Shown piece after piece: positions 7,279-13,531 of a stretch of DNA of 28,855 nucleotides (position 1 is its first letter; each line of letters opens with the position of its first letter). The DNA is from a virus. The notes beneath the pieces are model-generated. The model was not told the DNA's origin. It did no database searches and saw only the letters and a list, made by a program, of their open reading frames with translations. The stretch is taken from positions 1 to 28,855 of the IMG/VR virus record IMGVR_UViG_3300043436_002545. One strand, given 5' to 3'. Made by a program: the position numbers and the translations under genes.

Positions 7279-7794
7279 ATGAAAAAAACAGATTCACTAT
7301 TCCAAAATGGGATAGCTTATTATAGATTTCAGAAAAATCTTATTAAGAAGTTATCCCCAGAAGGAGTTGTCATGCTTATGCATCTGATGGATCTTGAGCA
7401 AATCTTAAAGCCCGGGTTTTATCAAACGCACAAACAGCTTAATGAAGCTTTGGGATGGAAGCGGAGCAAGATAGACAATGCGATCAAGGAGCTTTTACAA
7501 CTGAACTTCATTCTAACTGAGAAAAAGCTGAATAACAAAACACATTTTTACATTATCGAAGATAGAATTCTAGACGTTATAGAATCGGTAAATCAGTCCG
7601 CTAAAATCAAGCGGACTAGTTCGTTAAAATCTAGCAGACAAAGACAAGAATATACTAAGACAACTTATGAACAAATGAATAAGCTTACTGCGTGTGTACG
7701 CGAAGACGTTTCCCAAACTTTGAATTCTGATTCCGAACTTTACGCTATTGATGAATTACTGAAAGACAATTTGCCTAACCATGGCCAAGCTTAA
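7279..7794 (+). CDS. Winged-helix DNA-binding protein
   Basis: 171 aa. Residues ~25-95 fit a winged helix: a first helix with LSPEGVVMLMHLMDLE, then THKQLNEALGWKRSKIDNAI as the helix-turn-helix, then LLQLNFILTEKKL and KTHFYII as the wing. The ~75-residue tail is polar with many Lys/Ser. Such proteins serve as regulators or replication initiators in phages. The inverted repeat at 7231-7248 just upstream could be its own operator (inference). The last 14 residues resemble those of the next gene product (LLKDNLPNHGQA here). Confidence 0.5.
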   Translation: MKKTDSLFQNGIAYYRFQKNLIKKLSPEGVVMLMHLMDLEQILKPGFYQTHKQLNEALGWKRSKIDNAIKELLQLNFILTEKKLNNKTHFYIIEDRILDVIESVNQSAKIKRTSSLKSSRQRQEYTKTTYEQMNKLTACVREDVSQTLNSDSELYAIDELLKDNLPNHGQA

Positions 7795-8068
7795 AAACAA
7801 TATTATGACAGCACTAACAAAACACACACAAGTAGTTCTTGCATTCTGGCAAGAGAACGATCAGCCATCTTACGACAAGTTACACAAGTACTGGTCATCA
7901 CATCGTTACGAATGGAGGAAAACAAATTGGGAAGATGACATCCGTCATGACCCATGGGGATTTTTTAACTATCTCTTGACCGAGCGTAAAGATCTTCATG
8001 ATTACATTCTGGATTGGAGTAGTGATGATTTACTTGAAGGTAATTTACCAAGCGATGACCAAGCTTAA
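7781..8068 (+). CDS. Hypothetical protein (95 aa)
   Basis: The start is uncertain. The ATG at 7781 gives a 14-nt overlap with the previous gene, while the in-frame ATG at 7805 gives an 87-aa protein with no overlap. The sequence is Trp/His/Asp-rich (YWSSHRYEWRKTNWEDDIRHD), with no recognised domain. Its C-terminus, DDLLEGNLPSDDQA, closely resembles that of the preceding protein. The two genes are probably co-transcribed. Confidence 0.5.
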   Translation: MAKLKNNIMTALTKHTQVVLAFWQENDQPSYDKLHKYWSSHRYEWRKTNWEDDIRHDPWGFFNYLLTERKDLHDYILDWSSDDLLEGNLPSDDQA

Positions 8069-8151
8069 AATGCTATTCATTATGAAAATATTCAACTTTC
8101 AGATATAAAAGTCGAAATAAATACATTCTTAATCGATATATATAAAAGAGT
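8069..8151. promoter_or_regulatory. AT-rich intergenic region with two ATATAAAAG elements
   Basis: This 83-nt gap has no usable gene. It contains GATATAAAAG at 8102-8111 and ATATAAAAG again at 8140-8148, only 3 nt before the ATG at 8152. The same 9-mer lies before the gene at 7279. It probably contains the promoter for the following HNH gene. Confidence 0.35.
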
Positions 8152-8685
8152 ATGAAAGCTAACTTAAAACCCTGCGCACAAGATCCCAGGTACAAATGTT
8201 CAAGCAATGGGGATATTTTTGGTTTATCTGGCAGTGTCCTGAAGCCACAAAAATCTGGCTTTGGTTATTGTGCAGTTAAAATAGCTGGTAAGTCAACACT
8301 AGTACATCGCATCATTGCAGAAACGTTTCTGCCTAACCCATCCTCGCATAAAGCGGTAGAGCATATCAATGGCGACAAATGGGATAACAGGGTCGAGAAT
8401 CTAAAATGGGGTCCAGTTAAGCACGATAAATACAGTAAGCGTGGTATGGGTTTAAAACTAACTAATGCTGAGTCTGAAGAAATAATGTATGTTAGTTCAA
8501 CCAGATCAGCTGCTCGCTTCCTCGGTTGTACTCCTCCCGGGGTTGGTTATTGGGTTAGAGTTAATTCACCGGGACCATGTAGAGGCTGGCTCGTGGAAAG
8601 GATAGAGTTAGATCATCAGATATTCTACGATCTTAAATCCGACACTCTGACTGAAGAACAGTTTACAAATTATAACGCAAATTAA
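8152..8685 (+). CDS. HNH homing endonuclease
   Basis: 177 aa. The N-terminal ~45 residues form a NUMOD4-like unit (DPRYKCSSNGDIFGL and KSGFGYCAVKIAGK). The nuclease core follows with TLVHRIIAETFLPNP (H52), VEHINGDKWDNR (H71) and VENLKW. The catalytic His and Asn positions look intact. A C-terminal segment, RSAARFLGCTPPGVGYWV, resembles a NUMOD1-type helix-turn-helix. It is clearly related in layout to the HNH protein at 4786-5301 but not a recent copy. It lies in the regulatory block, 1 nt before the next gene. Confidence 0.85.
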   Translation: MKANLKPCAQDPRYKCSSNGDIFGLSGSVLKPQKSGFGYCAVKIAGKSTLVHRIIAETFLPNPSSHKAVEHINGDKWDNRVENLKWGPVKHDKYSKRGMGLKLTNAESEEIMYVSSTRSAARFLGCTPPGVGYWVRVNSPGPCRGWLVERIELDHQIFYDLKSDTLTEEQFTNYNAN

Positions 8686-8686
8686 T

Positions 8687-8887
8687 ATGGGATTCGAAGT
8701 TAGAAAACAATCTAGTAGGCCTGAGGGCACTTACATCGAAAAAGATGGGATCACGTGGATGATCACAAACATCAGCCTCGCGGCGGGAACACAAATTAAG
8801 TTACACCTGCACGATCCAATTAGGCTAAACAACGAGATCATTCAGATCGACAACTTACAAGGTTTATTAGAAAAGTACGGATTATGA
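8687..8887 (+). CDS. Small hypothetical protein (66 aa)
   Basis: Its TGA overlaps the next ATG (ATGA), which supports it as a real coupled gene. It is a beta-rich soluble sequence (TYIEKDGITWMITNIS, then LAAGTQIKLHLHDP). No domain is recognised. Confidence 0.55.
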   Translation: MGFEVRKQSSRPEGTYIEKDGITWMITNISLAAGTQIKLHLHDPIRLNNEIIQIDNLQGLLEKYGL

Positions 8888-9267
8888 GTTTTAACCCCCA
8901 AAACCACGAAGGCTTTATCTTGCTCCGGCTTGATAACTTCATTATGCGCAATGACGCATTAAACCTAGAAGAAAAACTGTACCTGAGCCTTGCATTTGGC
9001 TTCGTTGCACAAGGCAAGTGTATGTTTGCATCACATGAATGGATAGCGTACAAATTTGGCTGGTCTCCTATCTTTGTTAAGGAGATGGAAAACAAATTAG
9101 CACGTCAAGGATTCATCAGAGTCAAGTATGCATCACACACCGGTGGGGGCAGAGCAGTTACATTCATTCTGGATGACTTTGAAGATCCTTGCGAAGGTGA
9201 ACAGTTCGATAACCAATTCGACATTTTTACTCTGTCGGATGATGAAGTAGAATCAGCAGAAGATTGA
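8884..9267 (+). CDS. Winged-helix protein, possible regulator or replication accessory
   Basis: 127 aa. After ILLRLDNFIMRNDALNLEEK, helix LYLSLAFGFVAQGKC, then MFASHEWIAYKFGWSPIFVK as a helix-turn-helix, ENKLARQGFIRVKY as the recognition/wing transition and a Gly-rich turn (HTGGGR) in the wing. This is the pattern of HTH_36-like replication or regulatory proteins. The C-terminal ~30 residues are very acidic. It sits directly before the sigma-like gene with a 4-nt overlap, so the two are probably made together. Confidence 0.5.
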   Translation: MSFNPQNHEGFILLRLDNFIMRNDALNLEEKLYLSLAFGFVAQGKCMFASHEWIAYKFGWSPIFVKEMENKLARQGFIRVKYASHTGGGRAVTFILDDFEDPCEGEQFDNQFDIFTLSDDEVESAED

Positions 9268-9743
9268 GTATCGAAGAATTCATGAACGATAACTACAGCG
9301 AACTTATGAAGGCCTCGAATAAGATAACAGGTAATCATGAGCTTGCTTCTGAACTGCTCCATTATTCGTTGGAGCAATTCTTATGTAAAATAAACGTTCA
9401 GGATATCGTCGATTCTGGTGCTGCTAGATACTTCATAGTAAGAATCTTACTAAATCAGTGGAATAGCAACACCTCCTATTTCTACACAACATTTAAAAAA
9501 CCTAGCGAATCGCTAACGGAAGAACATAATAATCTATATGAAGAAGAACATGACATCACAGAACTTACCAGGAGAGTTGAGCAGATCCTTGAGCCATTAC
9601 CGTGGTTCGATCGTATTCTGTTTAGGACCTACATCGACGAAAGCCACACAAAATCGTCACTGGCACGTGCCACAGGAATACCGAGAACCTCTATCTCATT
9701 ATCCATTAATAGAATCCGTAAGCACATTAAAAGAAATATCTAA
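9264..9743 (+). CDS. Phage sigma-factor-like protein
   Basis: 159 aa, the size of a minimal two-domain sigma factor. Residues ~8-66 resemble region 2 (LMKASNKITGNHELASELLH, where sigma factors show ...GNxxDAEDLxQ; then FIVRILLNQW). Residues ~105-157 resemble region 4: LPWFDRILFRTYIDE, followed by a helix-turn-helix with SSLARATGIPRTSISLSINR and a basic end (IRKHIKRNI). It would direct host RNA polymerase to phage promoters. The start is either TTG at 9264, in a TTGA overlap with the previous stop, or ATG at 9282. It sits upstream of the terminase genes and is the best candidate to read the CATACTT promoters. Sigma identity is by pattern only. Confidence 0.6.
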   Translation: MSIEEFMNDNYSELMKASNKITGNHELASELLHYSLEQFLCKINVQDIVDSGAARYFIVRILLNQWNSNTSYFYTTFKKPSESLTEEHNNLYEEEHDITELTRRVEQILEPLPWFDRILFRTYIDESHTKSSLARATGIPRTSISLSINRIRKHIKRNI

Positions 9744-9745
9744 TC

Positions 9746-9952
9746 ATGCCTACATCCAAACATCGCAAAAACCATAAGCAGAAAGCTAATGCCCGTAAAA
9801 TCGCGGCAGTCAATAGAAAACGTCAGATAGACAATCTGAACAAACAATTGGCAGAAGAGATAGCCAAGAGTAAGTTCCAATCTGTAGAAGGACCAACTTT
9901 AACCCTACCGTCATTTAACAACGACGAAGAAAATTTCACACTATCATTATGA
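9746..9952 (+). CDS. Small basic hypothetical protein (68 aa)
   Basis: The N-terminal half is highly basic (SKHRKNHKQKANARKIAAVN), likely helical and nucleic-acid-binding; the C-terminal half is acidic. It begins 2 nt after the sigma-like gene ends, and its stop overlaps the next ATG (ATGA). The adjacency suggests co-expression with the sigma-like protein. The function is unknown. Confidence 0.55.
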   Translation: MPTSKHRKNHKQKANARKIAAVNRKRQIDNLNKQLAEEIAKSKFQSVEGPTLTLPSFNNDEENFTLSL

Positions 9953-10305
9953 GCAATATCAAATGGAAATTCGAATCTAGTGACGTAACATTCATTAGCC
10001 CCGCGGATCGCTTTGACGATCACGTAAGAAAATTTGCAGCCAAATTTGGTTACAATAAACATAAATTAATCATTTTAGAAAATGGAAACGATAGCACAAA
10101 TAATCCTGCTGAGTCTAGCCCTTCCACCGATCCTTGGGAATCCGCTGTACCAAAAAGTACTAGAACTCGTACGTCTAAACAAACGCCCTCTGAACTGCCC
10201 AACTTGTCTGGGGCTGTGGACGAGTCTGATTCTACATCTGACACTCTGGCCAACCCCGATTCTGATAGCAGTGATAGCGAGTCTCTCAACAGCAACGTTG
10301 ACTGA
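9949..10305 (+). CDS. Hypothetical protein with disordered Ser/Asp-rich tail, overlapping another gene
   Basis: 118 aa. The first ~45 residues look like a folded domain (SNIKWKFESSDVTFISPADR, then FAAKFGYNKHKLIIL). From ~47 on, the sequence is low complexity, rich in Ser, Thr, Asp and Pro. That tail lies over the membrane-protein gene at 10082 in another frame. The ATGA overlap with the previous gene supports the start. The tail may be a real disordered extension or only a reading through of the other gene. It has no recognised family. Confidence 0.5.
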   Translation: MSNIKWKFESSDVTFISPADRFDDHVRKFAAKFGYNKHKLIILENGNDSTNNPAESSPSTDPWESAVPKSTRTRTSKQTPSELPNLSGAVDESDSTSDTLANPDSDSSDSESLNSNVD

Positions 10306-10336
10306 ATTGCTAGATCGTCATTACAACAGCCTATGA
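10082..10336 (+). CDS. Small membrane protein with CPTCLGLW motif (DUF1360-like)
   Basis: 84 aa with hydrophobic stretches at about 1-20 (IAQIILLSLALPPILG), 40-55 (CPTCLGLWTSLILHLT) and 57-72 (PTPILIAVIASLSTAT). The NCPTCLGLW segment before a membrane helix is the hallmark I associate with DUF1360-like small membrane proteins. Its TGA overlaps the next ATG (ATGA). It overlaps the gene starting at 9949 by 224 nt in a different frame. Its plausible topology and the stop/start coupling argue that this frame is truly coding. The function is unknown. Confidence 0.55.
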   Translation: METIAQIILLSLALPPILGNPLYQKVLELVRLNKRPLNCPTCLGLWTSLILHLTLWPTPILIAVIASLSTATLTELLDRHYNSL

Positions 10337-10554
10337 CAATAGACGAACACTTTGAACAGAATGGTGAAAGGTTATATGAACCGGATAAAAGAGTCTGGCC
10401 TCCATCTGACCTGGCGTACACCTATGATCTGTTTAATCTGATCACTAATGAAAATAGAGGCGATACTGGATGCGGCTCGTGCCGTAGGGCGGTGATCAAT
10501 CGTGTTAGAGGAGAATATAAAAGGTGGAAAGAAAATAATCTTAGAAAATCATGA
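10333..10554 (+). CDS. Small hypothetical protein with CGSCRR motif (73 aa)
   Basis: Coupled to both neighbours by ATGA overlaps. It carries a DTGCGSCRRAVINRVRGEY segment with a close Cys pair and a basic helix, which might bind metal or nucleic acid; only one Cys pair is present. It directly precedes the small terminase candidate. Confidence 0.55.
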   Translation: MTIDEHFEQNGERLYEPDKRVWPPSDLAYTYDLFNLITNENRGDTGCGSCRRAVINRVRGEYKRWKENNLRKS

Positions 10555-10844
10555 GTGCAGAAGCGAATAACAATTATAATCCCGGTGGCAGGCCGAAGGG
10601 TAAGCCTAATGCAATAACTGCTAAGACAAGAGAGATGTTCGCCTATATTCTAGAGGCCGAGCAAGAGAACTTTATCGAGGCCTTAGACAAACTACGAAAG
10701 ACGAATGTTAAGGAATATGTGAACATTATGATTAAACTGTCTGAACGTTTTGTCCCAGCCGTGTCCAAGCACGAGATCACCGGTGCAAATGGCGAAGAGC
10801 TTAAACCTATCAACATTATCTTACCTCCTAAACTAGATGAGTAA
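10551..10844 (+). CDS. Putative small terminase subunit
   Basis: 97 aa. It opens with a Gly/Pro/Lys-rich segment (NPGGRPKGKPNAITAKTREM), then helices with FAYILEAEQENFIEALDKL and KEYVNIMIKLSERFVP. The GRPKGxxNxxTxxxRE opening followed by helices and a final hydrophobic segment is the form of small terminase-like proteins (DUF5681-like) in Bacteroidota phages. Such proteins recognise phage DNA and stimulate the large subunit. The large subunit lies one gene downstream, separated by the methyltransferase gene. Confidence 0.55.
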   Translation: MSAEANNNYNPGGRPKGKPNAITAKTREMFAYILEAEQENFIEALDKLRKTNVKEYVNIMIKLSERFVPAVSKHEITGANGEELKPINIILPPKLDE

Positions 10845-11478
10845 TTACACTGCACGTTATGACTTCATTCAGGAAGTAGACCAGCATGGCAATGCAGTCC
10901 CATCGGACTTCTATGACCAGGGCGAGGCGCTTGGAATCGATGCGTTCGAAAGAATCGTGTTGGAACTCCGGGGCAAATCAGAACCACATGTCATGATTGA
11001 GCTGGGTTCTAACCAGGCATACTACTCCTGTCTGTTCAATGCAATGCTCAGAGACTACGAGACTAAGACAATCCTGGTAGAACCCTACGACGAGTTCATG
11101 CTCAGGTCCAAGAGACATTTCGAGATCAACGGATTCGAAGCATCGTACGACAATCGGTCGATCGGTGACACTTGGGAATCTTGGAGAAAATACAAATTTA
11201 CAAACGGCGAAGTTACCGTCGATCAATTATTAGAAGAACATGGACTAGATTACGTTTCTGTGCTTCATGCTGATATTGATGGTTCAGAAGCGAAAATGCT
11301 AGCCGGTGCGGTCAAGAGTTTGAAGCGCAAAAAGATTCATTGGTTATTCATCTTGACACACGGCTACGAAATGCACTACGATTGCATGTATGAACTTAGA
11401 GTTCATGACTACGAGATCGTACTGAACTACGACAAGGGTCAAGTTGGAACGGATGGACTAATTATAGCCAAAGCTTAA
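10837..11478 (+). CDS. FkbM-family SAM-dependent methyltransferase
   Basis: 213 aa. Motif I for S-adenosylmethionine binding is at ~55-64 (ELGSNQAYYS), the acidic end of strand 2 is at ~81-86 (VEPYDE), and the FkbM signature is at ~145-158 (ADIDGSEAKMLAGA). Length and motif order fit a complete enzyme. FkbM enzymes usually O-methylate sugars or small molecules. In a phage it could modify a glycan, a virion component or another substrate; the target is not visible. It overlaps the small terminase gene by 8 nt and is coupled to the large terminase gene by TAATG, so it is fully embedded in the packaging operon. Confidence 0.8.
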   Translation: MSNYTARYDFIQEVDQHGNAVPSDFYDQGEALGIDAFERIVLELRGKSEPHVMIELGSNQAYYSCLFNAMLRDYETKTILVEPYDEFMLRSKRHFEINGFEASYDNRSIGDTWESWRKYKFTNGEVTVDQLLEEHGLDYVSVLHADIDGSEAKMLAGAVKSLKRKKIHWLFILTHGYEMHYDCMYELRVHDYEIVLNYDKGQVGTDGLIIAKA

Positions 11479-12716
11479 TGAACGAATTTAGATTTCTCGA
11501 TTCTTATGCTCCTATATTCTACGAAGATAAAACCTATTGGATTATCTCCGGCGGGCGCGGAAGTGGGAAATCTACTAACATTGCTGCTTACTTCTTAATG
11601 AAGCTAATGAGTGATGAGTATGCCCGATTAGTGGTAGCCCGTTATACTTCTAAGGCTGTAACCAATTCGATCTATCAGGATATCCTGGATCTGATTAACG
11701 CTTGGGGTATTAAGCACTACTTAGAAATCTCAGGCGACCAAATTAGAAATAAACTGAACGAGAACATGATAATTACCCACTCGATGAAGTTATCGGAGGG
11801 TACGATCACAGCTAAAGGTAAAGGTCTGGCTAGGGTAACACATCTACTGATAGATGAAGCAACCGAGTTACCCGACGAGAACGAATACATTAAACTAGTC
11901 GACTCGTTCAGACATAAAGGTTCGGAGAGAAGAATCTTTCTCCTGTTTAACCCGACCTCTAAATCACATTGGATCTTCAAACGATTTTACTTACCGGATG
12001 GCACGCCTAATCCTAAGTGGGATAATAACCACGGATTTTTGCATACCACGTATAAAGACAACGAACACAATCTGGATCCGTTAAAAGTAGCAGAGTGGGA
12101 ATCTCTATCCTTTAACGACCCCGAGTATTTTGACCACCACATCCTAGGTAGGTGGAAGCAGATTGGTGATGGCCAGGTGTTTAAGACTTGGAGATTCTTC
12201 GGAATGCCTGATCCAGACTCAGAGGTTGTGTACGGTTTGGACTTTGGATTCTCCTCGGATCCATCTGCTCTAGTCAAGGTATCGAAGAAGGACCGTAGGA
12301 TCTGGCTAGAAGAACTAATCTACGAAAGAGAATTAACAGCAGAGGACTTAGCAGATAGGATGCACATGCTAGGCATTCCTAAAACAGCTAGGATCTATGC
12401 TGACTCCGCACGACCAGATATGATCGAGACGATCCGCCGAAAAGGTTACTCTGGAATTAGAAAAGCCAACAAAGGTCCGGGATCAATTGAATCCGGTATC
12501 GACAGGATTAAGTCTTTCGAGGTACATTGTTCTCCTCTGGCTAGCAATATCATAGAGGAGTATCACCAATACGCTTACAAACACGGTTCGGATAAACCAA
12601 TAGATGCACACAACCATGCTATGGACGCTATACGATATGCTGTGTCAGAACTCCGGAACAGCACAGGTCAATACGGGGTTAAAGGATCCATGAGACAACA
12701 ACCGGAATTTATGTGA
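11478..12716 (+). CDS. terL: Terminase large subunit
   Basis: 412 aa, the DNA-packaging motor. The N-terminal ATPase has Walker A at 24-33 (SGGRGSGKST), Walker B at 123-128 (LLIDEA) and a coupling motif at 156-161 (LFNPTS). The C-terminal RuvC-like nuclease has the three expected acidic positions: D255 in YGLDFGFSSDPSA, D309 in YADSARPDMIE, and D382/D385 region in HNHAMDAIRYA. The length is typical of PBSX-type terminases. The start overlaps the methyltransferase stop. No clear terminator follows; the next gene is on the opposite strand. Confidence 0.95.
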   Translation: MNEFRFLDSYAPIFYEDKTYWIISGGRGSGKSTNIAAYFLMKLMSDEYARLVVARYTSKAVTNSIYQDILDLINAWGIKHYLEISGDQIRNKLNENMIITHSMKLSEGTITAKGKGLARVTHLLIDEATELPDENEYIKLVDSFRHKGSERRIFLLFNPTSKSHWIFKRFYLPDGTPNPKWDNNHGFLHTTYKDNEHNLDPLKVAEWESLSFNDPEYFDHHILGRWKQIGDGQVFKTWRFFGMPDPDSEVVYGLDFGFSSDPSALVKVSKKDRRIWLEELIYERELTAEDLADRMHMLGIPKTARIYADSARPDMIETIRRKGYSGIRKANKGPGSIESGIDRIKSFEVHCSPLASNIIEEYHQYAYKHGSDKPIDAHNHAMDAIRYAVSELRNSTGQYGVKGSMRQQPEFM

Positions 12717-12745
12717 ACATGAAAAGCAGACTTGTTTATCCGGAT

Positions 12746-12976
12746 CTAGTCTTCGCTAACACTAACACCGGATGGTAACATAGACAATACAAATATGTGT
12801 TCCCGCAACCACTTAATTTCAATCTCATTGTTTGCTATGAACCCTTGTCCTTCGGGATTGTCAATCTGCCATTGCAACCACTTGATCAGTGTCTTGGCCT
12901 CGGCGATAGCTAACACTCTAGTGCCAAATTTGCAAAACTTATTGTCAATAGCTTCGATCTGTTTTGTGTATTTCAT
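12746..12976 (-). CDS. Small reverse-strand hypothetical protein (76 aa)
   Basis: A reverse-strand gene in the 344-nt gap between the large terminase and the tail completion gene. The product is helical and charged (MKYTKQIEAIDNKFCKFGTR, then AEAKTLIKWLQWQIDN). It starts 4 nt after TAATCTTG, a one-mismatch version of the host -7 box. A 64-aa forward frame overlaps it but is poorer in composition. It looks like a small accessory gene inserted against the direction of the structural genes. Confidence 0.5.
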   Translation of the reverse strand: MKYTKQIEAIDNKFCKFGTRVLAIAEAKTLIKWLQWQIDNPEGQGFIANNEIEIKWLREHIFVLSMLPSGVSVSED

Positions 12977-12980
12977 ATTA

Positions 12981-12988
12981 CAAGATTA
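12981..12988 (-). promoter_or_regulatory. Near-consensus host -7 box for the reverse gene
   Basis: On the minus strand this reads TAATCTTG, one base from TAnnTTTG, then 4 nt (TAAT) and ATG. The 4-nt spacing equals that of the boxes before the genes at 4786 and 6830. Confidence 0.35.
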
Positions 12989-13026
12989 AGATATACAGAC
13001 GGAGAATAAAAACGTAAATAGACTTT

Positions 13027-13053
13027 CGTCACCAACTAATAAAATCATACTTA
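13027..13053 (+). promoter_or_regulatory. Late-type promoter element before the tail completion gene
   Basis: The 12-mer AAATCATACTTA (13042-13053) is identical to the elements before the tape measure and protease genes. CATACTT ends 8 nt before the ATG at 13061. The upstream box position reads CGTCA, a poor match to TGCCA. Confidence 0.55.
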
Positions 13054-13060
13054 TAAGTGT

Positions 13061-13531
13061 ATGTCACTGATAGAGCCAAAATCGTACAAAGAACTAATTA
13101 AGTCCTTCGAGACTATTTGCTTAGACCAAATAGCTGTAAAGCATTTTCAGGTCGGGGAGATGTCCGACGTGGACATCCAAAATAATAAAGATCCTTTCCA
13201 AAGGTATCCCTTTGTGTTTCTTGTCCCCCGAGTTTCTTCGATGGACAGATATGGCAAGATGATCCTAGGTTTCTCTATGATCGTAGGAGACATCGCCGCA
13301 AACCAGGAGGATCTCCAGATTAACACGCACAACAGTACCTTGATGATTATGCAGGACATTTTGTCCAAGATCATTTTATCAGGACCTTCTTCTGTGGATT
13401 GGGACATTCAAACCCCAGTTCGGATGGTGCCATACGTAGAGAAGTTCAATAACAATCTAGCTGGATGGTCTGCAGAGATTAACGTTCAGATTAACTCACC
13501 ATTCGATCTATGTTCAGCAGCTTTTAACTAA
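13061..13531 (+). CDS. Putative tail completion/terminator protein
   Basis: 156 aa, mixed alpha/beta. It contains MSLIEPKSYKELIKSFETIC, then FPFVFL-like strand segments (RYPFVFLVPRVSS) and WSAEINVQINSPFDLC near the end. Position, length and this strand-helix pattern are like the small tail terminator or completion proteins that close the head-proximal end of the tail. It opens the tail operon behind a CATACTT promoter and is coupled to the next gene by TAATG. The role is inferred chiefly from position. Confidence 0.45.
   Translation: MSLIEPKSYKELIKSFETICLDQIAVKHFQVGEMSDVDIQNNKDPFQRYPFVFLVPRVSSMDRYGKMILGFSMIVGDIAANQEDLQINTHNSTLMIMQDILSKIILSGPSSVDWDIQTPVRMVPYVEKFNNNLAGWSAEINVQINSPFDLCSAAFN

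Noticed and set aside
12720-12779. 19-codon frame directly after the large terminase stop
   Set aside because: Too short, no coupling with a following gene, and it overlaps the end of the reverse gene.
12795-12989. 64-aa forward frame in the gap after the large terminase
   Set aside because: It lies opposite the reverse gene and is Cys/Ser/Leu-rich without coupling or promoter; the reverse frame reads better.
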